From: Poa pratensis
Lineage: Eukaryota > Streptophyta > Magnoliopsida > Poales > Poaceae
Reading direction: 5' to 3'
DNA: 64,000 bases
Assembly: GCA_947311845.1 (NCBI GenBank)
Contig: CAMZMU010000059.1
Coordinates: 55,662,617-55,726,616, forward strand
Each line of letters begins with the position of its first letter. Within the stretch, counting starts at the first letter, position 1. Below the pieces are notes generated by a model, which was not told the origin of the DNA, searched no databases, and saw nothing but the letters and a program-made list of their open reading frames with translations. Of this stretch, positions 35,111 through 45,564 are shown one piece after another. The position numbers were made by a program, and so were the translations under genes.

Positions 35111-35999
35111 TAAAGATATGCTGGCAGCCTCAGCTAAACCAACATATAACCTGCATGGGCTAAACTGACATTTTGCCTTCATGGGCAATTGTCAGATGAC
35201 GAGTTGAGATATCTCTCAACACGTAATACTCAGTGAGATCAGATACTTGTTGACTCATTGTGCCGAGATGATGATGCTATGACACTCTGCTAAGCTCGGA
35301 TAACTGAAGAATCATGATAACTGATTAAGTCAGTAATGATAGCAATTAAGAGACGCTCAATGATATGAGATCAATGTCGTGATATCTTGGCAAACCGAAA
35401 TAAACGGCGATTCGAGATATTAGGTGATATTGAGATATAGCTACAAACCGAAATAAACGGCGATCTGGAGGATACTGATACTGTCATGATATTTTGGGTA
35501 ATCCGAGACAACCGATAAAACCATGATCTCGGGGATGAATATTCTCTCGGTAAAACCGATATCACCTTTCAATGTTAGTTCAAACATATATATAACGAAT
35601 ATTTAAAGGAACAACAACTCTACTTAACAGACAAAATTAAGTCCAGCAGCAAAACTATGCACAAGGATGCAGACTCGGTCACAACCGAGTCCCCGAGTCA
35701 CTTTTCTTGTCTAGGAGATAAAACAAAACTGGACTGGCTGTCTAGTCCCCGGGTCAAGACATCTTGCCCCTGGGGAAAATAACAAAGCAAGATACGAAGG
35801 GGCAGTCCCCGAGTACTGTTCGAGACTATCTAAGAGCGTGATGCAGACATATAAATGATACTTACGAGGCAATGTTGTTGGAGAAGTCGAGGAAGACGCT
35901 GATGCCGGCATGGATATCAATATGTCGGCATGGGCCACCAACCTCTCGGCCCGGAGCACCTTTATGTCGGATTTGACCAATATATGTCGGATTTCCCAA

Positions 36000-36590
36000 G
36001 CTCAACTTGGATTTACCAACCTTAACTCGGATTTACCAAGCTTATCTCGGATTTCCAAGCCTTAACTCGGATTTACCAAGCTTATCTCGGATTTCCAAGC
36101 CTTAACTCAGATATCCCAGGGTATCTCGGATTTCTCCAGGGTATCTCGGATTTTTCCAGCACACCAGCATATCTCGGATTTCTAGCATACCTCGGATTTA
36201 CCAGCATACCAGCATATCTCGGATTTCCAGCATACCTCGGATTTACCAGCATACCAGCATATCTCGGATTTCCAGCATACCTCGGATTTACCAGCATACC
36301 AGCATATCTCGGATTTACCAGCATTTACCAGCATACCTCGGATTTCCAGCATACCAGCATATCTCGGATTTCCAGCATACCTCGGATTTACCAGCATACC
36401 AGCATATCTCGGATTTCCAGCATACCTCGGATTTGCCAGCATACCAGCATATCTCGGATTTCTAGCATACCTCGGATTTACCAGCATACCAGCATATCTC
36501 GGATTTCCAGCATACCTCGGATTTACCAGCATACCAGCATATCTCGGATTTCCAGTATACCTCGGATTTACCAGCATATCTCGGATTCGA
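36000..36590. repeat. Tandem array, 45-bp unit (CTCGGATTT motif)
   Basis: About nine copies of a 45-bp unit built of two half-units, CATATCTCGGATTTCCAG and CATACCTCGGATTTACCAG, at 36170-36590, preceded by related 20-bp copies from 36000. Because 45 is a multiple of three, the minus strand stays open and reads a repeated NPRYAGMLV. The array shows only occasional unit loss (for example near 36320). Confidence 0.93.
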
Positions 36591-36813
36591 ACTGTAGTCA
36601 ACTCGAAAATGAGTTAACATACGGGGACGATGCCGAAGTTGAGTCCCCGTCTCACTTTTCTCGTCCGGGATCTCCCGATGATGTCCGTTGGTTGAGGCAG
36701 CGCTAGCCTCTGCTCACAGCAGCAAGCTAGAGCGCAGGGGACAATGGCGATGTCGAGTCCCCGCGTTGATGACGAAGGTCCCGTCCGAATTGATCCAGCA
36801 AGGGCCACTGTCA

Positions 36814-36833
36814 GCCCCATGGTGGGCGCCAAC
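36814..36833 (-). other. Primer binding site of the non-coding element
   Basis: Minus strand GTTGGCGCCCACCATGGGGC directly inside the 5' LTR end CACGACA. It has the TGGCGCCCACCGTGGGGC type seen in grass Gypsy elements and differs from the site at 50716-50735 by one base. Confidence 0.88.
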
Positions 36834-38346
36834 TGTCGTGGTATGAAACAACAGATGCCTAGGGGTAGGCTTATGTTTGGGGCCGATGGACGCTAGAGGA
36901 TTCTGGGAGGGATAGCGCGCTAAGAAGCACACATAGAAGAACAAACGAACACAAGGATTTACCCTGCTTTGGGGCTCTCGTGAGAGATAAAACTCCTACT
37001 GCAACATCTAGCCTACTCTGTATATTTTCTCCTTTGTATATGATCAGTACAAAGGCTCCTCGAGCTGTATGTCTAATGTAAGTGGTCTAATCTCCAAAAA
37101 GCATGCTGCTCTAAGTGCTAAAGGATAGGAGAAGGTTCACGGGGAGCAAGGAGAAAATGAGCCCAGGAGGGGCTAACCAGCCCGTGCGGGAGCTGAGAAG
37201 AGCTCTCCCCCTGGTGCTCTTTATATAGGGAGAGCCCAGAGGATAAGGGGTGGCCCACAAACCACTATGCATACACTGTTACTGACATGACTATTGGGGT
37301 CTTGTCAATACTATGCACGCGTTATCCAGTTGTACTCTCGTCACATCCACGCCACTGTAGCCATGCTGGCGGTGTGTCATCATCTTTGTCTTGTTCCCGC
37401 TTGGTCAACTACCAGGTACGAGCGGGGAGCGTCCCAGTACCTGGTTGTGCTGGATGCCGGGAGCTAGATGCCGGGTACTGGAAATCTTGGACGGGTGCTG
37501 CACTGGGGATGCCGGTCGGTGGAGTACGCCGGGGAACAAACGATCGGAGCCTGCTGGAGATATATCGGCCGAGGCTGAAGAACTCGCCATCCGAGACTGA
37601 AGATCTCGGCCTACCGAGGTGTAGGTCGATAGCTCGGTCTGCCTGGATTCGGTCCAAGCCGAGATAAGAAGTAGCGCATCGATCTGCCTGGGACCTCGGT
37701 CCATCCCGAGCTGCACATCCGGCCCGCCGAAGTAAGGACGCGAGGCCCAGCCGAGGTAAGGCAATTCGGCCCGCAGATACGAGCAGACGCCGGCCTAGCT
37801 GTGGCCCGATCCGAAGTAAGTCAAAGTCGGCCTGCCCGAGGTATGCAGATCGCGGCCCACCCGAGGTAATGGGGTGCCGGCCCAAGCCGGGGCGCGGGGC
37901 AATGCTGGTCCAACCGAAGCTGGATGAAGTTGGCCTGGCCGAACTATGGCCATATCGGCCCTCCCGAGACTAGAGGAAGCTCCGGCCCACCCAGGCAGGA
38001 ATGGATGCCGGCCCGTCCGGGGCTGGAGCAGCTGGCCTGCTCCGGGATCACGTAATCTCGGCCCAAACCGAGGTATGAACGTGCTGGAGTCCGAGACAAC
38101 AGGTAAGTCGACCCATTGGCGGCCTGTCCGTGCTGTAGCCCGGTTCAGCCGAGGTTAGTATCTCGGCCTGCTCCGAGGTGAGTATCTCGGTCCAGCTGAG
38201 TATGTCGGCCGGGGCAGTAGTAAAATCGGCCCAGGCTGATTCTTTCCTCTCTTTTCTCTTATCCTTTATATATTTCTCTGATGTTCCTTCTACTGTACTC
38301 TCAACAAAACCAATAACTTTGGGGTACCCGGGGTTACATCCCGACA
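36834..38346 (-). repeat. 5' LTR of the non-coding LTR element
   Basis: Minus strand from TGTCGGGATGTAACCCCG (38346) to TACCACGACA (36834). TATA box CTATATAAAG on the minus strand at about 37219-37229 is the likely promoter. Inner part rich in CGGCC/CCGAGGT motifs as in its partner. Confidence 0.92.
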
Positions 38347-38867
38347 ACCTGGTATCTTGCAAGCCTCTCTTCAGTGAGGGCATCCTTGGAAATTCGATTT
38401 CATTTTGTGTCAAGTGTTAACCATCACACTTACGTGAGGACAGGCTAGTCATTAAGGTTAAGTCAAGGGCAAGGTATATACGTTTATCTATGGGCACATT
38501 TCTTTTCGACAAAATTTATATATATGCACGCATTACTCATACAGGGCGGGGTTAACCTAGTGCGCGCGATGATGCACACAAAATGCTAGAGGGGAGGTTT
38601 AACCTGGTGGGAAAACTTGGTGGGATGTCGACCTTACTAGTTTAAAACGAGGCCTAAGGCCTCGCTTCGATGGGCGTATAATCGTCGAAACCGGCCGGAA
38701 AGTTTACGGACCTGACAAGGCCCCGCAGAAATTCCACAGCGCGGACCCGGAATTTTTTTGGGTTCCGTAATCTGTCACACCAATCCAAGCAAGCCCTTAT
38801 AGTTAAAAATTTCGCTAACATAAAACTTTGGGACCTCAACAAAATAGCATATTCAAAAGAAAAAAAA
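38347..38867. other. Flank of the LTR element, nothing recognised
   Basis: Contains the palindrome AGGCCTAAGGCCT near 38650 and CGCTTCGATGGGCG, which resemble transposon-end fragments, but no element could be delimited. Confidence 0.4.
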
Positions 38868-39422
38868 ATCGGATTTCGATCTTCTCGTAATAAACTTAAT
38901 TCTAACACATTCTACTCAGATTTAAATTAATTTCAAATTGGTTTAAATCTAGTCCAAAATTTTGGTACACATAGAAATATCAAAAGTTCCACTTAATTTT
39001 TTACTATGTACTGCTAATTTCGATGCACCATCGCTTTGCGGGGACGAACTCGAGAGGATTGACCGGAAAATTAACAATGGCCGCGAGACAGTCAGCTTCT
39101 TATGCGGGGGAACTAATGTGGGTTTATGCAGTGTGCATGAGAGGTGAAGGAGAAATAGTATCGACTGAAGGAAATTTGGATTTCGATATCCTCATAATTC
39201 ATTAACTTCAACACATATTACTTAGATTTATATTAATTTAGAGTTAGTTTAAATCTAGTCGGAAATTTTGTGGTTACAGATATTTTTGTGCCCATAGAAA
39301 ATTTCAAAAAATTGGTGAATATTCCTAATAGGTACTGCTAATTTCGATGACTCCATCCCTTCGAGGTGCAAACTCCAGCGGATTGACACGAAAATTATCA
39401 ATGGACGTGAGACGACAAGTTG
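38868..39422. repeat. Degenerate 300-bp tandem repeat, two units
   Basis: Unit 1 (38868-39170) and unit 2 (39171-39422) both start GGATTTCGAT, share TTTAAATCTAGTC, then TACTGCTAATTTCGATG and ATT.ACA..AAAATTA.CAATGG. Unit 2 stops where retrotransposon gag begins (about 39423). Identity is moderate and there is no coding sense. Confidence 0.75.
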
Positions 39423-39628
39423 CTTGTGCGGCCATGGATGCCGAGTAGTGGAGGATGTCACGTATCTCACTAAATTGGGTACCCATGGACGATCTCAATG
39501 ATGTCTCCATCTCTTTGAGATCGGCCATGGATGCCGGAGTACCTTGGCCTTCCTGAGGATCCTCTCCCAAAGTCATACTTCCCTTAGTCAGTTAAGCCCA
39601 ACAAGAGAGCCGAGACTCTGATAACAAT
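39423..39628 (-). pseudogene. Truncated Copia 5' end: PBS and gag start
   Basis: Immediately left of the LTR the minus strand reads TTGTTATCAGAGTC, related to the initiator-methionine tRNA primer site (TGGTATCAGAGC) used by many Copia elements. An ATG at 39576 then opens MTLGEDPQEGQGTPASMADL and a helix-forming stretch before similarity ends at about 39423. This is the start of an element whose remainder is gone. Confidence 0.65.
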
Positions 39629-40772
39629 TGAAAGGATCGTATGACACCTAGAGGGGGTAAATAGGTGCTACTACAAATTTTAGTACTTTTTCAAATTAGG
39701 CTTGACACAAAAGGTAAATTCTCTAGATATGCAACTATGGTGAATTTACCTATATGACAAGCTAGCAACTAAACAAGATGAAGGCGGTAAACAAGGATAG
39801 AGCTAACCGAAGTGAAAGCACGCGGAGACAAGGAAGTATTCCTGAGTTCCTCCTTTTTAGGGGAGTACGTCTCGTTGGAGGGGTGTGAGCTCGCCACCAC
39901 AGGCTACTCAACGCCACAACAGGCTCACCCTATTCTCCGATGAACCGCACCACAAAGGATTGGTTCACCTTCCACTATCGGTTCTCTTCGAGGTGGAAAC
40001 CGTAGCCTTTACAACAACGATTCGGGGCACACACCCACAACTGAATTGGGGGCTCCCTAACAACTACGATCTGTCACAAGAATAACAAGTGAGTACAACA
40101 ATGGGCTAGGTTCTCCAAAGGGAAACCCTAGCAAATGGTTCCTCAAATGAATGAGGGGGGAATGAAAAACAGCTTGGTAGACTTGTAGATCGGGGTCTTC
40201 TCCTTCGGATCTCCGAATATGAGCTTGATCGGTTGGTGGAGTAGGGAGATCTAGGAGCTTGAAGCTTTGCTTTAATGGAGGAGAGAGAATCTGAAGCTTA
40301 GCCAAGCTGTAGGTAGGTGGAGGGGTATTTATACCCCCTCCTGAAATGTGGCCGTTGAAGGGAATCTTCTCTTCCTGCGCGAGCCCGGCCTGGAATCTTT
40401 AGAGGCTGGCCGGCAGGAGGCCAGAGAGGCCGGCCTTGAGCCCGGCCTGGGTCGGCTCGGAGTTTGCCTGGAGGCCGGCCAGGCACCCGCGGTTGCCGGC
40501 CTTGAGCCCGGCCTAGGCCGGCTTGGCGTTGACACAGGGTGCCGGCAAGGCACCCGAGGCGGCCGGCCTTGAGCCTGGCCTGGCCGGCTTCCGAGGCCGG
40601 CCTGCCAGAACCTTCGAAGGCATCTTTTTAGCACATCTCTTTCTCCTCTTTGGTGTGATGCACATTTATATGAATACATTTCAAACCTGCAGCACTTAGC
40701 ATCATATTAAAACTATCACCAGTGTTGCTATCTAACACACAAAACATAGAGGGATAATTAAATGTTCTTTCA
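39629..40772 (-). repeat. LTR of a Copia element, 1,144 bp
   Basis: Minus strand from TGAAAGAACATTTAATTA (40772) to GATCCTTTCA (39629); ends TGAAAG/CTTTCA are inverted. It is preceded on its right by a polypurine tract (AAAAAAGGGGAGAT, 40773-40786) and followed on its left by a primer-site-like sequence. TATA box TATAAATA on the minus strand at about 40326-40333. A GGCCGG-rich segment occupies 40380-40620. Confidence 0.85.
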
Positions 40773-40786
40773 ATCTCCCCTTTTTT
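40773..40786 (-). other. Copia polypurine tract
   Basis: Minus strand AAAAAAGGGGAGAT abuts the LTR start TGAAAG at 40772. This is the expected plus-strand primer position. Confidence 0.8.
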
Positions 40787-41639
40787 GGTGTTATATGACA
40801 ACACTAGAATTTGCAATATAATTCCACACTAAACCATGTTCTTAAGAGAAATGGGGAAGACTCCCCCTAAATGTGTGCACAAAATTAGTTTGCCTTGGAA
40901 TGCAAAACACACATATGGAGGGAAATATTTCCCAACAAGATAAAACAACATGGTGTAGACAACAACACAAAATGCACAATATGAGACATATCCAACTAGG
41001 TTGAGATTTTGAGATGAGGGTCATACCTTGTGCCAAACGATGTAGAAAATGTATCAATGCACAATACCATATAATCTCAACCATAGATAAACCCAAAATT
41101 CGAAATCCATAGGTCTCATACAATAATTTAACTAACACATAGTTCCAATACAATAATGCCTAGATAATCAAGTTTCACGAACATAGACCAAATAGAGTTC
41201 AACTAAAGCGCAAATGAGAAAACACATGATATGCATGAATGCAAATCACCGGAGAACTCTCTCCCCCTTTGGCATCAAGACACCAAAAAAGGGAGAAAGT
41301 GAAGTGAAGAGCCCAAGAGATCACTCGTCGAAGTCGTCATGGTGGATTTCCTAGTCATCATCTTCACCCGCAGCCTCATGATCAACATTATCAGCACCCG
41401 GACCGAAGCTAGAAGCAGCAAAGTTGCCAGGCCAAAACTCACCAAGGGAGGAGGCATCATCGCCAAATCAATAAGTGTTCTTGGACTTTCAGACCTCTTC
41501 AGTGACTTCATCGGAGCTAGAAGGATAGGGAAGTTCAAGCTTGTTCATGATCTCTCACTGGTTGCGGTGATATTGCTTTTCCTTTTTATAGGCCTTGAAT
41601 TCCTTGTCCTGCTTGTCAGCAAAGAAGCAATTTATTTTC

Positions 41640-44458
41640 AGGAACATGAGATTCTTCTTGAGCAGAGCTAGGCCCTTCTTCAGTAGGTGTGTGACGAGCA
41701 CGCTTGCCTCGAGGGGGAGCAACCGGATCAACCACAAAATCTTCAGGGGATAGTAAAGAAAGGAGTGTAGGCGAGACCATGGCATAGTGTCACGCCCCGA
41801 GACCCGGCCCGGTAGAATGACAGCCGACGCGCGCCTATAGACCCGAAAGTCTATACACGTGCAAGGCTAGAGAAGCAGGATAAACCAGCAGAGTGGATCT
41901 CAAGCAGCTCAATATACTCATTTTACAAGATTATTACAATTATAAGACTAAATTCTCTAGTCGTTTCCCACCACTGGTCCAGCCTACTCCTCGGACGTCA
42001 TCTTCTGCTGCGAACTCTGATGACATAGAAAAACATATAAAGCAAGGGTGAGTACAACAAAGTCATACTCAGCAAACAATTCATACACTTTCATATTATC
42101 TATAAAATACACTAGGTTTTCGAAATACTAGTAAACTGTTATGTGATTAAGTTATTAGTCAAGTTAAAAACACATGGTGCCACACATGAAAGTGAATTTC
42201 CCTACCCGGAAATCACAGGGGTGAAATTCCACACTTTTACACTCTTAAGAGGGGTACTCCGACGTCGACAGCCTTGACCAGAACCACACCGGATTCCAGA
42301 ACGAACAGAGCCCTTTTATCCGCTCAGACACCGGACACCCTGACCTACTCATGTCGGTCGCTCCTACGGATCCATCACCGACACTTTCCATTCAAGGGCC
42401 GCCCCTCGCGGAGAACTCAGACAGTCCCATACCTGTACTGTGACCGGTACAATACGATCACCTTCGTAGCACCAAGTTTATTTTATAAAAACATTGTGTT
42501 CATTCGCATGTCGAAAATTCGTGCTAAGCCCGACTGGTACCCGTGGCTCCTACGGATCTATCACCGTAACGACACCAGCGCATTAGCCCCGTAAATCAAC
42601 ACAGATCTCGTACCAATAAGGTATCATGCAATATTCACTTCAAAGTATACTCTACAAAATATATGAGAGAGGTATGAAGAGCTTGCCTCAATTATCTACG
42701 CCGTAGCTAGCTATCAGATAACACAACTCCAGCTGGTAGATAAAATCCGCATGCAAGCTCATAGTCCCAATACGCCAAAAGAATACGGCCAGCAAAGATT
42801 ATGCGACAGCCTCCACTCGCCATCTAATTAGACAAGAAAGGATCGCCTCCTCTGATACGATAGATCAGCAGCACCCACTCCTCCCAACATGGATCAGCAG
42901 CATCCATCTTCCGACCCTGGATCCGAGACATGGATGCTTGCTTGTCTCAGATCGACCTCTCTCTCTCTCTCAGAGCTACTTCTCTTGCTGTGGCTTTGAT
43001 CGATCGAGGAAATGAAGTGCAGCTGAGCTCGCGGCTCTATTTATAAGACGTTGGTCAGGAAATATCTCACCGCTCGCCGCTTGAGCCGAGCATAAATATC
43101 TGGGCATCCTTCGCTGCCAAGGCAGAGAGCAACGAGCTGCTCTCATTGGCTAGCTCTCTCTCCAGGTGTCAAATACCCATACGTTGACCCCATGCAGAAC
43201 TCCACGTTGGAAGGTGACTCATCCACTAGCACGAAGCCACGTTGAGCCTTGCTAACGTAACCTCTCACCTCATGCATGGTGCGGATCATATACGCATGTG
43301 CGTCGAGTGCTAGCGTTTTGGTGCTGCCTGATTTGGATCACTCGAATGCATGCATGTACTACTACGGCTAACAATACTAGCTAGCTTCATCGGCACATAC
43401 ACAAGCAAAACACCCAATCAACTCCTTATTTTCTGTTACATGCATGCACAAAAATAACATCTAAACTAACACAAGCAATTAGACTGATTAAAAGCTAATT
43501 TCATTTTAACCAAATTAATTAATAGCTCGAAAATTCAGGATATTACACATAGTTGCTGAGATGAGCTTCGGCAAGTTTGGTGTCAAAAAGTTTCTGGAGG
43601 TATTGACCATATATGGGAACCTTCTTGATGAGAACCACGGAGCGCATCTCTTGCCACATGTAATCCAAAACATCCAGTTTCTTGCCCGCATCCTTTGCCT
43701 GAACAATGTGATAGAGAAGATTAATCATCCACTTGCGGACCTCACCCTTCTCCCCATACTTGACATTGATGGTGTTTCTCAAGATGTTGTGTATAGTGTG
43801 CCAATAGGGAGTCATAAAAGCAACCTTGGGAACATGAAGAAGTCCAGCCTCAGGTGGATAGCAATGGCGGAGTCCATCTCATGCCTTCATAAGTTTGCTC
43901 TCATCCACATGAATACGAGTAAAGGCCATGGGCTGAAAAGGTACCTCCGCAATGCCAAAGAGACTGCCAAACTCTGCAAGTGTAGCAACGCACTTGACAC
44001 CACCACTCATCCAAGTCATAGTCCTAGGTCCCTCGGTGGAAAAATGAACGGTGGCCGGCATACAATTCCCTAAGCAATTCCGGAGAGAATTGATTATCAC
44101 AATCCATGAGAGAGCTAATGCCATGAAAATCCATAACCTCCATCACATCCGGCCATGATTCCCTTAACTTGTCCACATCAAAGAAATGCTGAAGCACATG
44201 ATCAGGCTTGAGAGTGCATACCACATTTTCATAAACTTGCTCATGCATCTTGCAATAGAACCCAGTGTCACTACATGTGCGCTGCCCAAACTCATAGGGA
44301 CTGAATAATAGACGGTCACGCTCAAACTCATAAGAGGGTAACTTGCTCCAAGTCACATGAGCCGGTTCATCCGGGTTTACAACAAGATCTGACCTGTCCT
44401 TGGTGGCACCTTTCTTCTTATTGGCCTTGTCCTTGTTCTTGTCCGAGCTAGAGGACAT
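41640..44458 (-). pseudogene. Third ORF of the Copia element, split by a solo LTR
   Basis: Starts at 44458 with MSSSSDKNKDKANKKKGATK, a charged N-terminus, then DEPAHVTWSKLPSYEFERDR and a helical region; one frameshift lies near 44050. A later part reads TPYWHTIHNILRNTINVKYG and WQEMRSVVLIKKVPIYGQYL before ending at the solo LTR (43547). It resumes left of 41788 with SPTLLSLLSPEDF and a basic, proline-rich tail that meets a stop near 41640. The position downstream of pol matches the extra, sometimes called env-like, ORF of Sireviruses. I do not recognise a domain, see no signal peptide or membrane segment, and its function is unknown. Confidence 0.6.
41788..43547 (+). mobile_element. Solo LTR, 1,760 bp, TSD CATAG
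   Basis: Begins TGTCACGCCCCGAGACCC and ends TTCAGGATATTACA, with CATAG at 41783-41787 and 43548-43552. A TATA-like CTATTTATAAG at about 43037-43047 suggests plus-strand orientation. No internal domain, primer site or second LTR accompanies it, so the parent element was removed by LTR-LTR recombination. A CT-dinucleotide run lies at 42955-42976. Open frames inside are spurious. Confidence 0.9.
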
Positions 44459-44488
44459 CCTTGCTTGAGCAGCTCCGAAGAACTCCAA

Positions 44489-45564
44489 TCCTTGAAAAGC
44501 ACTTCAAGAACATCAACAATGGAGGAGAACTCCCCCAATCCTTCAATAATGGAGATTTTTTTTGGAGGAGAAGGTAGATTGGGAGGCGCTCTTTCAGATC
44601 TGAGGGATATGGAGGTGGGGTAGTGGGTCAATGGAGGTGGAGGGTGGAGGAGGAGCTCGGGCGGCTCTAATAGGGGCAGTTTTTGTGGGGAGATGGGGAA
44701 GAAGAAGTGGGGAACTATTGAGAGAAACCGGTCAACCCCCACGGTATAGAGTGGATCCCGACTGGCCGGCCTGGCCGGCCCCAAGGCCGGGCTGGGAGAG
44801 CGAAAGCCAGGCAGGGCCCCGACGCTGCCGGTCTCGACCCCGGCCTCGAGAGAGGCAAGGCCGGGCAGGCGCCCGAAGCAGCCGGCCTCGGCCCCGGCCC
44901 CGACCCCGGCCTCGAAGAGAAGCAGGGCCGGGTAGGAGCCCGACGCTGCTGGCCTCCGTAGCCGGTCAGGCCGGCCGCAAGACCGGCCTCCCAGAGAAGC
45001 CCTGGACAAGTGAAATCCAGAATTTTGCGCCGGTTACAGGAATGACAAGGAAGATAAGATTGAGTGTCAAGGGGAGCTGCAAGCATGATAGGCATGTAGG
45101 CAAATGCAAGCATGAAGATTTCTTCTCACATCCATTGGAGAACACCGACAATCCCAAATAAGCAACATTGGATGTGATAGAAAATAAAACCTCAAATAAT
45201 CCAACTAAAAACCAAGAGATAGGCAAAAAAACTCCAAATGTTTTTCAATTGAGACCCAAATAAGAACCAACTCTTCGTAAAGAAGAGGGCGGTGGCCTAG
45301 GCCACCATGTATGAGTTTATGGCGTGACACCGTGAAGATATATCTTGGGTTCACAACCAACACTCGTCATTAAATCTCACAATTTCATAGAATGAAAATA
45401 GAGAAGCAAATGAGTTCTTATGTCGGCATAATGGGGGGAGGGATAGTCCAATGTATTAGGGCCACACTCCCCCTATGTCCATGCCTACACCTAAACCAAA
45501 TAGATAGTCAAAATATAGGTGTGTATGCAAGATAATCAAGTCAAGCTCCTTGAATCCACAATAT
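44489..45564 (-). other. Copia stretch between pol and third ORF, GC-rich repeats
   Basis: Holds a GGCCGGCCT-rich block at 44750-45000 that resembles the block in the LTR (40380-40620), and a polypurine-like CATAGGGGGAGTGTGG on the minus strand at 45460-45475. The long frames here are a by-product of the GC-rich repeats. Confidence 0.6.

Larger units (their letters stand above)
33127..38346 (-). mobile_element. Complete non-coding LTR retrotransposon, 5.2 kb
   Basis: Two 1,513-bp LTRs enclose 2.2 kb of interior, flanked by a perfect ACCTG duplication (33122-33126 and 38347-38351). The LTRs run TG..CA. The primer binding site next to the right LTR, on the minus strand, fixes the orientation: 5' LTR at right, 3' LTR at left. 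There is no gag, protease, RT, RNase H or integrase in any frame, so it is a LARD-like non-autonomous element that must borrow proteins. LTRs differ by a few percent, so it inserted fairly recently. The interior is mostly tandem arrays rich in CTCGG. Confidence 0.93.

Noticed and set aside
36000..36590. CRISPR-like array
   Set aside because: The units are contiguous tandem copies without unique spacers, in a plant retrotransposon.
36182..36601. 139-codon repetitive protein
   Set aside because: Open only because the tandem unit is 45 bp; unit loss shifts to another frame and the frame still stays open.
41339..41671. Plus-strand 110-codon frame with a hydrophobic stretch
   Set aside because: Antisense to the Copia third-ORF tail; no start context or family match.
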